Below, piece after piece: positions 13,066 to 21,832 of a DNA stretch of 21,832 bases. The position numbers and the translations under genes are program-made. The notes below the pieces were generated by a model. It made no database searches. It was not told where the DNA came from and saw only the letters and a list, made by a program, of their open reading frames with translations. Within the stretch, counting starts at the first letter, position 1; each line of letters starts with the position of its first letter. Source of the stretch: DALYLB01 sp046154695 (GTDB taxonomy: Bacteria; Acidobacteriota; Blastocatellia; RBC074); NCBI GenBank assembly GCA_046154695.1, contig JBJXFI010000073.1:1-21832 (forward strand), in the 5' to 3' direction.

Positions 13066-13110
13066 TCAGGTGTTCCTTCGAAACACAAAAGCAAGACGAT
13101 GGGGCCCGCC

Positions 13111-13140
13111 TTGTTCCTGTTTTCCGCCGTGTGCTAGACT
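13111..13140 (+). promoter_or_regulatory. Sigma-70-like promoter candidate for the TPR gene
   Basis: TTGTTC (13111-13116) and TAGACT (13135-13140) are separated by 18 nt, with tgtgc just before the -10. The predicted start, near 13147, gives a leader of about 130 nt before the ATG at 13279. It lies after the cloverleaf element and in less GC-rich DNA. Confidence 0.4.
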
Positions 13141-13278
13141 CCGAAATTACGGAAAGCCGGATGTTTCGCTTTGCTGTGGAGAACCAAAGGCTTGCATTTA
13201 TAAATTTCAATTCGGACCGTCCGTCGATGCGGAGCGCATCAGCGGGCGGCTCTTTGGCTTTAGGGGGTCGTTTTTTTC

Positions 13279-14928
13279 ATGAAGGTAGTTCGATCGCATA
13301 TCGTGGGATGTTTTTTGATACTGTGCTTTGTCGCGGTCCCGGCCGCTGCTGGAGACACCGTGGTGGTGATGCCGTTCGAGAACCGGTCGCAGATGGGGCA
13401 ATACAACTGGATTCGGGAGAGCTTTTCGATTCTGCTGGCGGAGGTGTTGGATGTGCCGGGGATCGTGGTGCTCGGCAAGGATGAGCGGAATCTGGCCTTC
13501 GACCGGCTGCGGTTGAGTCCGAACGATCTGTTGACGCGGGCGGCGATGATCCGGGTGGCGGACGCCTCGCAGGCCAATCTGGCCCTGATCGGGGAGTTCG
13601 ACATCGGGGGCGAGAAGGAGAACGCGACGATCGCGATCACAGCCCGCCTGATCGAGACGCGCGAGGGGCGGCTGGTCGGAAACAAGGTCTTCAATTTCAG
13701 CGGCCCGTTGAGCGATCTGCAGCGGATGCAGGGGCAGATGGCCTGGAATATCGTGTATGTGCGGAACCCGTCGCTGCCCTATTCCAGGGATCAACTGGTT
13801 CGCAAGGCGATGATGGCGCCGCCCAAGGCCTATGAGAGCCTCGTGAAAGCCGTGCAGACGGGCGATCCGAAGCTCCGCGAATCGTTCCTTCGCCGCGCGA
13901 TTCAGGAATATGACGGCAGCGACGCGGCCGGCCATTACGGGCAGGCGCTCTATGAACTCGGTTCGCTGCTTTACCGGCAGAACAATTTCGCCGAGGCGAT
14001 CAAACAATTCAAGGAACTCAACTCGGAGGATCCGAACCATGCCGAGAGCCTCTTCTATCTCGGGCTCGCCGCTTACAAAGCGGGCGACCTGAATGAATCG
14101 GCCGCCGCGTATGAGAAACTCGCCGAGGCCGCGCCGCTGCTGGAGATTCTGAACAACACGGGCGGCGTGCTGTTCCTCAAGGGGGACCGCGAGAAGGCGC
14201 TGCAGTTTCTGCGCCGCGCCGTCGCCAACAGCCCGAACGATCCGACCTACCGGTTCAATTTCGGCTATGCGCTGTGGCGGAATCAGAATTACGCGGAGGC
14301 CGTGCAGCACCTGCAAACCGCCATCAAGGCCAATCCCCGCGATGGCGAGGCCCATTTCGTTCTCGCAAAAGCGCTGGCCGCCGCCGGCAGGGAGGTCGAA
14401 GCCGGGCAGGCCGAGAATGAGGCCAAACGCCACCTGGAGAGTTATGCCCGCTGGACCGTCGCGCCCGACAAGGTCCCCTCGCTGCTTCGGCTGAAGCCGG
14501 AATTCAATCGCGCGGAGTTCTACAAGCTCGAACGCAAACAGCATGCCGTCGGCGGCGCCACGGCCCAGCAGATCTCGCTGCGCCAAAGTCTCGACCGCGC
14601 GCATCAACTCGTCACCGCCAAGAACGATGTCGAGGCCTTCGCCGAATTGCAGCGCGCCCTTGCGATCGATTCGACCAATGCCGAAGCCTACTTTCTGCGG
14701 GCCGTCGTCATGCAGCGAAACAACCAGACGGAGGGCGCAATCAGCGCCCTCCAGACGGCGGTCTCCTGGAACCCCCGCATGGTCGAGGCCCACGTCCTTC
14801 TCGGCCGCATCTACCTCGCTCGCGGCGACCGCGCCCAGTCCCTTGCTCATTGCCGGCAGGCCCTCGAAATCGATCCGCAGAATCGCGACGCCATCGCACT
14901 CAAACAACAGATCGAGACCGGCCGCTAG
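13279..14928 (+). CDS. Exported TPR-repeat protein with TolB/FlgO-like N-terminal domain
   Basis: The 549-residue product starts with a clear signal peptide (hydrophobic core 8-20, PAAA|G cleavage at about 24/25). Residues 27-170 include VVVMPFENRS (28-37) and ALIGEFDIGG, resembling the alpha/beta domain at the start of TolB- or FlgO-like envelope proteins (weak, by eye). Tetratricopeptide repeats follow at about 215-375 (e.g. ALYELGSLLYRQNNFAEAIK, then YLGLAAYKAGDLNESAAAYE) and about 435-545 (AEAYFLRAVVMQRNNQTEGA, HVLLGRIYLARGDRAQSLAH). TPRs mediate protein contacts, so this is probably a periplasmic scaffold. An aggggg lies about 11 nt before the ATG, a long spacing. The TonB-like gene follows on the same strand after 117 nt. 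No specific function can be assigned. Confidence 0.87.
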   Translation: MKVVRSHIVGCFLILCFVAVPAAAGDTVVVMPFENRSQMGQYNWIRESFSILLAEVLDVPGIVVLGKDERNLAFDRLRLSPNDLLTRAAMIRVADASQANLALIGEFDIGGEKENATIAITARLIETREGRLVGNKVFNFSGPLSDLQRMQGQMAWNIVYVRNPSLPYSRDQLVRKAMMAPPKAYESLVKAVQTGDPKLRESFLRRAIQEYDGSDAAGHYGQALYELGSLLYRQNNFAEAIKQFKELNSEDPNHAESLFYLGLAAYKAGDLNESAAAYEKLAEAAPLLEILNNTGGVLFLKGDREKALQFLRRAVANSPNDPTYRFNFGYALWRNQNYAEAVQHLQTAIKANPRDGEAHFVLAKALAAAGREVEAGQAENEAKRHLESYARWTVAPDKVPSLLRLKPEFNRAEFYKLERKQHAVGGATAQQISLRQSLDRAHQLVTAKNDVEAFAELQRALAIDSTNAEAYFLRAVVMQRNNQTEGAISALQTAVSWNPRMVEAHVLLGRIYLARGDRAQSLAHCRQALEIDPQNRDAIALKQQIETGR

Positions 14929-15045
14929 CCTTCCTCGCTCCTCTCGCCGTTTCCTTATTTCCTCCCTCCGCGGTTTTCCCGCACCTCTCAATCAAGTAGA
15001 ATTCGTAATGGTTCTTGGGAAACTTCCATTCGAGGAGGGGGCGAG

Positions 15046-16077
15046 ATGATTACGTTGATCAAATATACGAGCCGAACGCGGGTGCTGATATGGGCGCTGG
15101 TTCTGTCGGCCGCGGTTCACGTGTTCGGCATTGTGACGATGCGGTTCGCGCCGATCATTCGCATCGTGATGGGGCTGGGAGAGCTGGAATACGTCGATGA
15201 AGCCTACAATCGGGTGATCCTCATCGATTTTTCGAAGAAGAAGCTGAAGTATCCCCCGGGCTATGCGGGATTTCGCCCCCCGAAAAAGCTCAAGTCGCTG
15301 GAGGAGCTGAAAAAGGAGGAGGCGCGTCGCGCCCGCCTCGAAGCCGCGCGGCGGAGGCGCGAACAGGAAGAGGCCCGCAGGCGCGAGGAAGAGATCGCCC
15401 GGCGCGAGGCGGAGGAGAAGGCCCGGCAGGATCTGGCCCGGGCGAACGCGCCGCCCACGCCCACACCCACACCCGCGCCGCCCGCGGATGGATACGGCCG
15501 GTTCGGCAAGATCAACACGGCCCCGATCAAGGACCAGATCCAACGGCTTTACGACGCGAAGAAGGCGGGGACGCTCGTTCTGACGGAGGGGAGATTGCGC
15601 GTCGGCGTCGAGGGCGCCATCGCGCCGGACGGAACGATCTCCCGGTATCGGATCACCGTTCCCTCGGGCATCGATGAGGTCGATCAGGCGGCCCGGGCCA
15701 TTCTCGATGCGGTCAGCGAGAGCCGCGCCCTCGGCGTTCTCAACGCCCTGAACTCTCTCAGCATGGTGCTCGACATCGATCAGAACGCCGAGTTGATCGT
15801 CGTCGGTTCCACCAACACCGACCAGGAAGCCATCGACATCACCAATCTCGCGCAGGCCGCCCTGCTCGTCGCGCGATTCAGGAAGTCCGGCGAGCCCGCC
15901 GCCATGATCATGCTCAACAATCTCAAGATCACGCGCACCGGGTCCCGCATTCAGGCCGTCATCAGCGTTCCAAAACAGAAGGCGCAGGAGGTTCTCGCCA
16001 ACTCCTTCGAGAAGCTCGTCCCCGCGCCGAAACCCGATCCCGAACAGCAATTCGAGCTGAATGCCGTTGCGCAATAG
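15046..16077 (+). CDS. TonB-like single-span envelope protein
   Basis: The 343-residue product has one N-terminal membrane segment (about 13-31) and then a highly charged Glu/Arg/Lys-rich helix or coiled coil (85-132). A short Pro-Thr stretch follows (PPTPTPTPAPP, 136-146), then a C-terminal region (about 180-245) resembling a TonB_C/TonB-family beta domain (AIAPDGTISRYRITVPSGID). Residues 246-343 are a further globular part not typical of TonB. The layout matches energy transducers or TolA-like proteins spanning the periplasm. No ExbB/ExbD genes are adjacent, so a TonB role is inference. The start is supported by gaggaggggg about 5 nt upstream. A possible -10 (TAGAAT, 14997-15002) could give it its own promoter. 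Confidence 0.78.
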   Translation: MITLIKYTSRTRVLIWALVLSAAVHVFGIVTMRFAPIIRIVMGLGELEYVDEAYNRVILIDFSKKKLKYPPGYAGFRPPKKLKSLEELKKEEARRARLEAARRRREQEEARRREEEIARREAEEKARQDLARANAPPTPTPTPAPPADGYGRFGKINTAPIKDQIQRLYDAKKAGTLVLTEGRLRVGVEGAIAPDGTISRYRITVPSGIDEVDQAARAILDAVSESRALGVLNALNSLSMVLDIDQNAELIVVGSTNTDQEAIDITNLAQAALLVARFRKSGEPAAMIMLNNLKITRTGSRIQAVISVPKQKAQEVLANSFEKLVPAPKPDPEQQFELNAVAQ

Positions 16078-16134
16078 GAGGATCAGAGCGTGACCTTTGG
16101 CGATTCGCCGAAATAGACGTTTGGGGTTTCGCCT

Positions 16135-16899
16135 TCACCCCCGTTCCCTTGGGAAGTGGTTGCCGATCAGCGCGTCATAGACCCATGCGCCGAGCGGGCC
16201 TCCGACCAGCGGGCCGACGATCGGCACCCAGAAATAGAAATTGTTCGCGCGAAAGACCTCGGCGCCCCAGCCGGCGAAAGCCGTGAAGAGGCGCGGGCCG
16301 AAGTCGCGGGCGGGGTTGATCGCATAGCCCGCGTTGAAGCCGAAGGCCATGCCGATGGCCATCACGAGAAAGCCGACGACCACGGGGCCGAGATTTCCCG
16401 TCGAGTGGTTGCGCGTGTCGCCGATGCCCCGGATCACCATCAGCAGCAGAGCCGTCCCGACGATCTGATCGATCAGGCCGCCCATCGTCGAGAGATGCGC
16501 CCCCGGGTAGGTCGCGAAGATCCCCGCGGTATCCATGCGGCGCGTGCCGCCATCGAAGGCGTTGAAGGCTTCGCGATAAACGAAGAAGGCGGTGGCCGCG
16601 CCGCAAAACGCGCCGGCAATCTGCGACAGCCAATAAGGCGCCACCTTCGACCACGGGAAATCTCCGCGCACGGCCAGCGCCATCGTCACCGCCGGGTTGA
16701 GATGCGCGCCCGAGACGCCGCCCGCGATATAGATTCCCATCGTCACGGCGAAGCCCCACGCGATGTTGATGCCCAGATACGACCCGTTCTCTCCCTTGCT
16801 CAGGATATATTGCGCCACGACGCCCGCCCCGAACGCCAGCAGCACCAGCGTCCCCAGAAATTCGGCGAACATCTCTCGCTTCAAATTGTTTTGATTCAT
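16135..16899 (-). CDS. glpF: Aquaglyceroporin / glycerol facilitator (MIP family)
   Basis: This 254-residue inner-membrane channel belongs to the major intrinsic protein family and should pass glycerol and other small neutral solutes. The two signature loops are SGAHLNPAVT (NPA at 68-70) and GYAINPARDFGPR (NPA at 195-197). The Asp right after NPAR (Asp199) and Trp48 favour a glycerol facilitator over a strict water channel. Several hydrophobic segments match the six-helix fold. The start at 16899 has no good ribosome site; Met10 (16872) is a possible alternative start close to MFAEFLGT. It is convergent with the TonB-like gene, 57 nt away. No glycerol kinase gene lies in the window, so its metabolic partner is not visible. 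Confidence 0.94.
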   Translation of the reverse strand: MNQNNLKREMFAEFLGTLVLLAFGAGVVAQYILSKGENGSYLGINIAWGFAVTMGIYIAGGVSGAHLNPAVTMALAVRGDFPWSKVAPYWLSQIAGAFCGAATAFFVYREAFNAFDGGTRRMDTAGIFATYPGAHLSTMGGLIDQIVGTALLLMVIRGIGDTRNHSTGNLGPVVVGFLVMAIGMAFGFNAGYAINPARDFGPRLFTAFAGWGAEVFRANNFYFWVPIVGPLVGGPLGAWVYDALIGNHFPRERG

Positions 16900-17099
16900 A
16901 GTTGATGGTGTCGGTGTTGTTGAGCGTTCTGTCAGACAATTCTTCCCGGCACATGCAAGAACTTCATACCGAAAAGGTAAGAATTACGCGATTGGCCGTC
17001 CGCGCACTTCGCCGGCCGCTGCCTCGACAGTCTCCCATGCCCGTTTTTATTGCGGTTTTCCGCTTTATTGCAATCTCACGCGCTCTGGCATCCGGGTTG

Positions 17100-17234
17100 C
17101 GTTAGTCTGAGTGGGGCAACGAGATACCAGGTGGTTCATTCCACTGACGGTGTCAGCGGTTACCAGGGTGAGGAAGGTAACCGCACTTATCAGAAGGCGC
17201 TACAGGCAATCCCACGACTGTAGCGCCTTTTTTT
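17100..17234 (+). ncRNA. Candidate small RNA ending in an intrinsic terminator
   Basis: In the 339-bp gap between two minus-strand genes, the plus strand shows a run of stable hairpins and no ORF with a ribosome site. The hairpins are gtgg/ccac (17131-17144), ctgac/gtcag (17144-17156), and a perfect 9-bp stem gcggttacc/ggtaaccgc (17156-17164/17176-17184) with loop agggtgaggaa. They end in a strong terminator (17194-17234). The terminator's T-run is on the plus strand, so it cannot serve the flanking minus-strand genes. That implies an independent plus-strand transcript of about 100-150 nt. I do not recognise an RNA family. The 5' end is only estimated; 16900-17100 has no other clear feature. 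Confidence 0.5.
17194..17234 (+). terminator. Rho-independent terminator of the candidate small RNA
   Basis: A perfect 12-bp stem, aaggcgctacag (17194-17205) with ctgtagcgcctt (17218-17229), has a 12-nt loop and is followed by a run of seven T (17228-17234). On the minus strand the stem is not followed by T, so it is plus-strand specific. Confidence 0.85.
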
Positions 17235-17238
17235 CGTT

Positions 17239-19257
<2,019 letters not shown>

Positions 19258-19321
19258 ACCAAGCCTCCTTGAAATACCGCAAAAGGATCTTTCGGGTTGC
19301 TGAACTGCGGGAACGCGCGGC

Positions 19322-19350
19322 ATCATAGCCGTCCCCGCGCGAGGGGGCAA
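19322..19350 (-). promoter_or_regulatory. Sigma-70-like promoter of the S9 peptidase gene
   Basis: On the minus strand TTGCCC (19345-19350) and TATGAT (19322-19327) are separated by exactly 17 nt. The predicted leader is about 60 nt long and contains the AAGGAGG ribosome site next to the ATG at 19257. It lies in the 148-bp divergent interval and ends just before the 11-bp tandem repeat on the other side. Confidence 0.55.
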
Positions 19351-19365
19351 GTCTCGAAAGAATTT

Positions 19366-19403
19366 GGAACCCGGATGGAACCCGGATGGAACCCGGATGG
19401 AAC
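19366..19403 (+). repeat. 11-bp tandem repeat at the deacylase start
   Basis: Three exact units of ggaacccggat (19366-19376, 19377-19387, 19388-19398) are followed by a partial fourth (ggaac). Each junction creates an ATG, at 19375, 19386 and 19397, in three different frames; only the last is in frame with the deacylase. Each unit also supplies a weak ggatgga ribosome-site-like string. Confidence 0.9.
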
Positions 19404-19405
19404 TT

Positions 19406-21022
19406 ATGCAAACCAAAAGCCTGCCGTTGTCGCTCCTTCTCCTGCTGCTGTCGCCTGTCCTGTCGGCGATCGCTCCGCGCGCGCAATCTTCCGCGGTCGA
19501 TTTCGATCTGCTGCTCGCCCGGGGCCGAATCGTCGACGGGACGGGGAACCCGTGGTTCGAGGCGGACCTGGCGATCAGGAACGGCCGCATCGCCGCGATC
19601 GGGCGAATCGATTCGTCCCGCGCCGCGCGGACGATCGACGCGCGGGGACTGATTGTCGCGCCGGGCTTCATCGATGTTCACACGCACATCGAAGGCGGAA
19701 TCGAATCGCTGCCCGCGGCCGAGAACTTCCTGCAGATGGGCGTCACCTCGGTCGTCACGGGCAACTGCGGCAGCTCGGCCCTGAACCTGGCCGATTGGTT
19801 CTCGCGCCTCGAACAGAAGGGCGTCTCGATCAACATCGCCGCGCTGATCGGCCACAACACGGTCCGGCGCGCGGGGATGAACGGCGACTTCGACCGGGCG
19901 CCGACGGAAGAGGAGCTGCAAAAGATGCGCGGGCTCGTCGATCAGGCGATGCGCGACGGCGCGGCGGGGCTCTCGACCGGCCTCGAATATATCCCCGGCA
20001 CGTATGGCAAGACCGGCGAGATCGCGGAGCTCGCCCGGGCCGCGGCGAATTACGGCGGCCTGTACGCGACGCACATGCGCGACGAGGGCGAATTCGTCGA
20101 GAAATCGATTCGCGAATCGCTGGAGATCGGCGCGCTGGCCGGGTGTCCGGTCGAGATCTCCCACTTCAAGATCTCCAGCCGCAAGCGATGGGGCGCCGCC
20201 GCCGTCACGGTCCGCCTCGTCGAAGAGGCCCGCGCCCGCGGACAGCAGGTGACGGTCGATCAATATCTCTATCCCGCCGGCAGCACCGGCATCGGCATCC
20301 TCTTTCCGTCGTGGGTCTTCGAGGGCGGCGCGGAGAAGGCCCGCGAACGGATGACCGCGCCCGACTCCCGCGCGCGCATCCGCCGCGAATTGATCGAAAA
20401 GGCCGCCGCGCAGGGATTCAACGACTTCGCCTTCGCGGTGGTGGCCAGCCATTCGGCCAACCCCGCCTTCAACGGCAGGAGCATCGCCGAGATCGCGAAG
20501 CTGACCAAAGATCGCGCCGACGCCGAGGCGCAGGCCGACCAGGCCATCGATCTGCAGCTCGCCGGCGGCGCCCAGATGGTGCTGCACAAGATGTCGGATC
20601 AGGACATCGAATGGATCTTCAGGCAGCCTTTCACGATGATCGCCTCCGATGCGGGCGTGATCGATCCCGCCAGCCCCGGCATTCCCCACCCCCGCGGCTT
20701 CGGCAATAACGCGCGCGTCCTCGGACTGTATGTCCGCGAGAAGCGCCTCGCCGGCCTCGAAGAGGCCATTCGCAAGATGACCTCGCTTCCCGCGCAGACC
20801 TTCAGCCTCTGGGACCGCGGTCTGCTCCGTCCCGGCATGGCGGCCGACCTGGTCGTCTTCGATGAGAAGACGATCGCCGATCGCGCGACGTTCCAAAGCC
20901 CCAAGCAGACGCCGGTCGGCATCGCCTGGGTCCTCGTCAACGGCCAGCCGGTGATCGAAAACGGCAGGCATACGGGCGCCCGCGCCGGCGGCATCCTTCG
21001 CCATCGCGCCCCGGGGAAGTAG
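19406..21022 (+). CDS. Exported N-acyl-D-amino-acid deacylase (D-aminoacylase family amidohydrolase)
   Basis: This 538-residue metal-dependent amidohydrolase should cleave the acyl group from N-acyl-D-amino acids. A signal peptide is present (core 7-20, region ending APRAQS), so it is exported. Metal-site motifs match the D-aminoacylase family: VHTH (His92, His94), VVTGNCG (Cys121, a family metal ligand), ATHMRDEG (His223), EISHFKIS (His253) and MIASDAG (Asp415). GLEYIPG (192-198) is another family signature. The start is uncertain: ATG at 19406 is preferred because the signal peptide follows directly, ATG at 19397 is possible, and TTG at 19364 less likely. It is divergent from the S9 peptidase; together they suggest extracytoplasmic breakdown of peptides, including D-residues. 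A related dipeptidase or dihydropyrimidinase-like substrate cannot be excluded. Confidence 0.9.
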   Translation: MQTKSLPLSLLLLLLSPVLSAIAPRAQSSAVDFDLLLARGRIVDGTGNPWFEADLAIRNGRIAAIGRIDSSRAARTIDARGLIVAPGFIDVHTHIEGGIESLPAAENFLQMGVTSVVTGNCGSSALNLADWFSRLEQKGVSINIAALIGHNTVRRAGMNGDFDRAPTEEELQKMRGLVDQAMRDGAAGLSTGLEYIPGTYGKTGEIAELARAAANYGGLYATHMRDEGEFVEKSIRESLEIGALAGCPVEISHFKISSRKRWGAAAVTVRLVEEARARGQQVTVDQYLYPAGSTGIGILFPSWVFEGGAEKARERMTAPDSRARIRRELIEKAAAQGFNDFAFAVVASHSANPAFNGRSIAEIAKLTKDRADAEAQADQAIDLQLAGGAQMVLHKMSDQDIEWIFRQPFTMIASDAGVIDPASPGIPHPRGFGNNARVLGLYVREKRLAGLEEAIRKMTSLPAQTFSLWDRGLLRPGMAADLVVFDEKTIADRATFQSPKQTPVGIAWVLVNGQPVIENGRHTGARAGGILRHRAPGK

Positions 21023-21046
21023 TGGACGCGAGACGCGCGCCCGCGA

Positions 21047-21052
21047 TACAAT
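21047..21052 (+). promoter_or_regulatory. Weak -10 candidate for the Uma2 gene
   Basis: TACAAT (21047-21052), in the context cgaTACAATcg, lies about 54 nt before the ATG at 21106. The hexamer 18 nt upstream (tggacg, 21023-21028) is a poor -35. It is the best match in the short gap after the deacylase stop. Confidence 0.3.
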
Positions 21053-21105
21053 CGCCTCACTGTAGCTCAAAGTCTCAACCGTTCGCATTCACCATTGAGG
21101 TCGCT

Positions 21106-21666
21106 ATGTCTGTTCAACTTGCGCGAAAACAATTCACCGTGAGGGAATACTATAAAATGGTCGATGCGGGAATCCTCGGGCCGGATGATCGCGTCGAATT
21201 GATCGAAGGGGAGATTATTGAGATGAGTCCGATTGGCCCGCGACATGCCTCTATTGTCAACAGGCTGACAGGCATCCTGGCCACGCTGTTCGCCAGAAAG
21301 TTCGTTGTCAGTATCCAAAACCCGGTTGTGCTAAACGATTATTCCGTTCCTCAACCGGACCTGGCAGTGTTGAAATGGCGGGACGATTATTACGCCCAGG
21401 AATTGCCAGCCGTGCAGGACACATTGATTGCGATCGAAGTCTCGGATACGACCCTGGAGAAAGATCGGGGCGTGAAATTGCCCTTGTATGCGCGGACGGG
21501 GATTCCCGAGGTCTGGCTGATTGATTTGTACAATGATCGCATTGAAGTTCATTCCGCTCTCCTGAATGGCGTCTATCAACGAAGCCGGATCGTTCAGCGC
21601 GATCAGGATGTTCAATCCGATGCCATTCCGCAATTGACGCTCACCGCCGACGAGATTCTCGGGTAA
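21106..21666 (+). CDS. Uma2-family protein (PD-(D/E)XK nuclease fold)
   Basis: The 186-residue product fits the Uma2 / DUF820 family of predicted restriction-endonuclease-like proteins, whose cellular role is not established. It has the N-terminal FTVREYYKMVDAGIL pattern and ELIEGEIIEMSP (31-42). The PD-(D/E)XK-like residues are Asp85 in VPQPDLAVL, Glu111 in IAIEVSD and Lys124 in DRGVKLPLY. Length is typical. The start at 21106 has gagg about 5 nt upstream and begins the conserved part; upstream in-frame reading looks like non-coding leader. Codon use is visibly less GC-rich than in neighbouring genes, hinting at later acquisition. It stands alone between the deacylase and a palindromic repeat. 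Confidence 0.9.
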   Translation: MSVQLARKQFTVREYYKMVDAGILGPDDRVELIEGEIIEMSPIGPRHASIVNRLTGILATLFARKFVVSIQNPVVLNDYSVPQPDLAVLKWRDDYYAQELPAVQDTLIAIEVSDTTLEKDRGVKLPLYARTGIPEVWLIDLYNDRIEVHSALLNGVYQRSRIVQRDQDVQSDAIPQLTLTADEILG

Positions 21667-21695
21667 ACGCAAGCTTTTTCCCGGGGTTCGAGGCG

Positions 21696-21729
21696 GCCGG
21701 CAGATCGCTTGACCTGACCCCCTGCCGGC
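21696..21729. terminator. Possible hairpin after the Uma2 gene
   Basis: gccggcag (21696-21703) pairs with ctgccggc (21722-21729) around an 18-nt loop, about 30 nt after the Uma2 stop. No T-run follows on the plus strand, so termination is only a guess. Confidence 0.3.
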
Positions 21730-21778
21730 GTGTTCAATCCGAGATCCCGCATCGAGTGCGGTGGCAAAAAACAGATGA

Positions 21779-21832
21779 AAATCGTTCGGAGTTCCGCCTT
21801 CAGGCGGCAGCCTTGCGCCAGCCCGCCTGAAG
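21779..21832. repeat. Short palindromic repeat shared with copy 2 outer arm (cut by window end)
   Basis: aaatcgttcggagttccgcc (21779-21798) is identical over 20 nt to 5043-5062, the outer left arm of repeat copy 2. It runs into ccgcct-tc-aggcgg, a small hairpin, and then cccgcctgaag, which resembles 5072-5082. The element continues beyond the window. Confidence 0.8.

Noticed and set aside
12472..13137. Open frame running through the repeat-rich interval
   Set aside because: It passes through several palindromes and starts inside one. There is no ribosome site and no domain.
13207..14991. Minus-strand open frame of 594 codons over the TPR gene
   Set aside because: Arg/Gly/Asp/His-rich shadow frame. 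The plus strand has a signal peptide and regular TPR motifs.
17156..17190. Resemblance of gttaccagg...ggaagg to the SRP RNA (4.5S) domain
   Set aside because: The conserved GGAA tetraloop and the symmetric internal loop are not in the right places, and the flanking stem does not match.
19258..19671. Extended N-terminus for the S9 peptidase
   Set aside because: It would run antisense through the deacylase start and the promoter. The start at 19257 has a perfect AAGGAGG and a signal peptide.

Overview
The window looks like chromosomal DNA of a GC-rich Gram-negative bacterium, most probably an Acidobacteriota member (Blastocatellia/Solibacter-like). The best clue is the C-terminal domain of the 8883-12131 metalloprotease, which has the look of the Acidobacteria-enriched TIGR03437 family. 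Exported VPS10/BNR, S9 peptidase and D-aminoacylase-type proteins fit this. The taxonomic call is inference; no rRNA is present.

Layout. 1-228: a large palindromic repeat (copy 1), cut by the window edge. 229-1581 (+): class V, isopenicillin-N-epimerase-like PLP enzyme with a vestigial Tat motif. 1710-4901 (-): exported VPS10/Asp-box beta-propeller protein, convergent with the first gene. 4902-5418: promoter of that gene and repeat copy 2, a nested inverted repeat with 82-nt arms. 5419-8827 (+): complete dTDP-L-rhamnose operon rfbB-rfbA-rfbC-rfbD. 8883-12131 (+): secreted zinc metalloprotease with IPT/TIG, BACON-like and TIGR03437-like domains. 12173-12293: shared hairpin terminator and tRNA-Glu(UUC) on the minus strand. 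12294-13278: almost 1 kb without a credible gene, packed with three kinds of palindromic element (a GC-rich one, repeat copy 3, and an AT-richer cloverleaf-like element). 13279-14928 (+): exported TPR protein. 15046-16077 (+): TonB-like protein. 16135-16899 (-): GlpF-type aquaglyceroporin. 16900-17238: candidate small RNA with a strong intrinsic terminator. 17239-19257 (-): exported S9 prolyl-oligopeptidase-family peptidase, divergent from 19406-21022 (+), an exported N-acyl-D-amino-acid deacylase. 21106-21666 (+): Uma2-family nuclease-fold protein. The window ends in another repeat that matches the outer arm of copy 2.

Functional reading. The rfb genes make dTDP-L-rhamnose for cell-surface polysaccharide. 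The peptidase, deacylase, metalloprotease and VPS10 protein suggest an envelope or secreted scavenging lifestyle. The TPR and TonB-like genes are probably envelope proteins.

Most unusual content. The non-coding palindromic elements stand out: three copies of one family lie directly upstream of plus-strand genes, and the nested cloverleaf element at 12889-13065 has flanking partial copies. The candidate small RNA at about 17100-17234 is the other item of note. No transposase, integrase or CRISPR array is seen.
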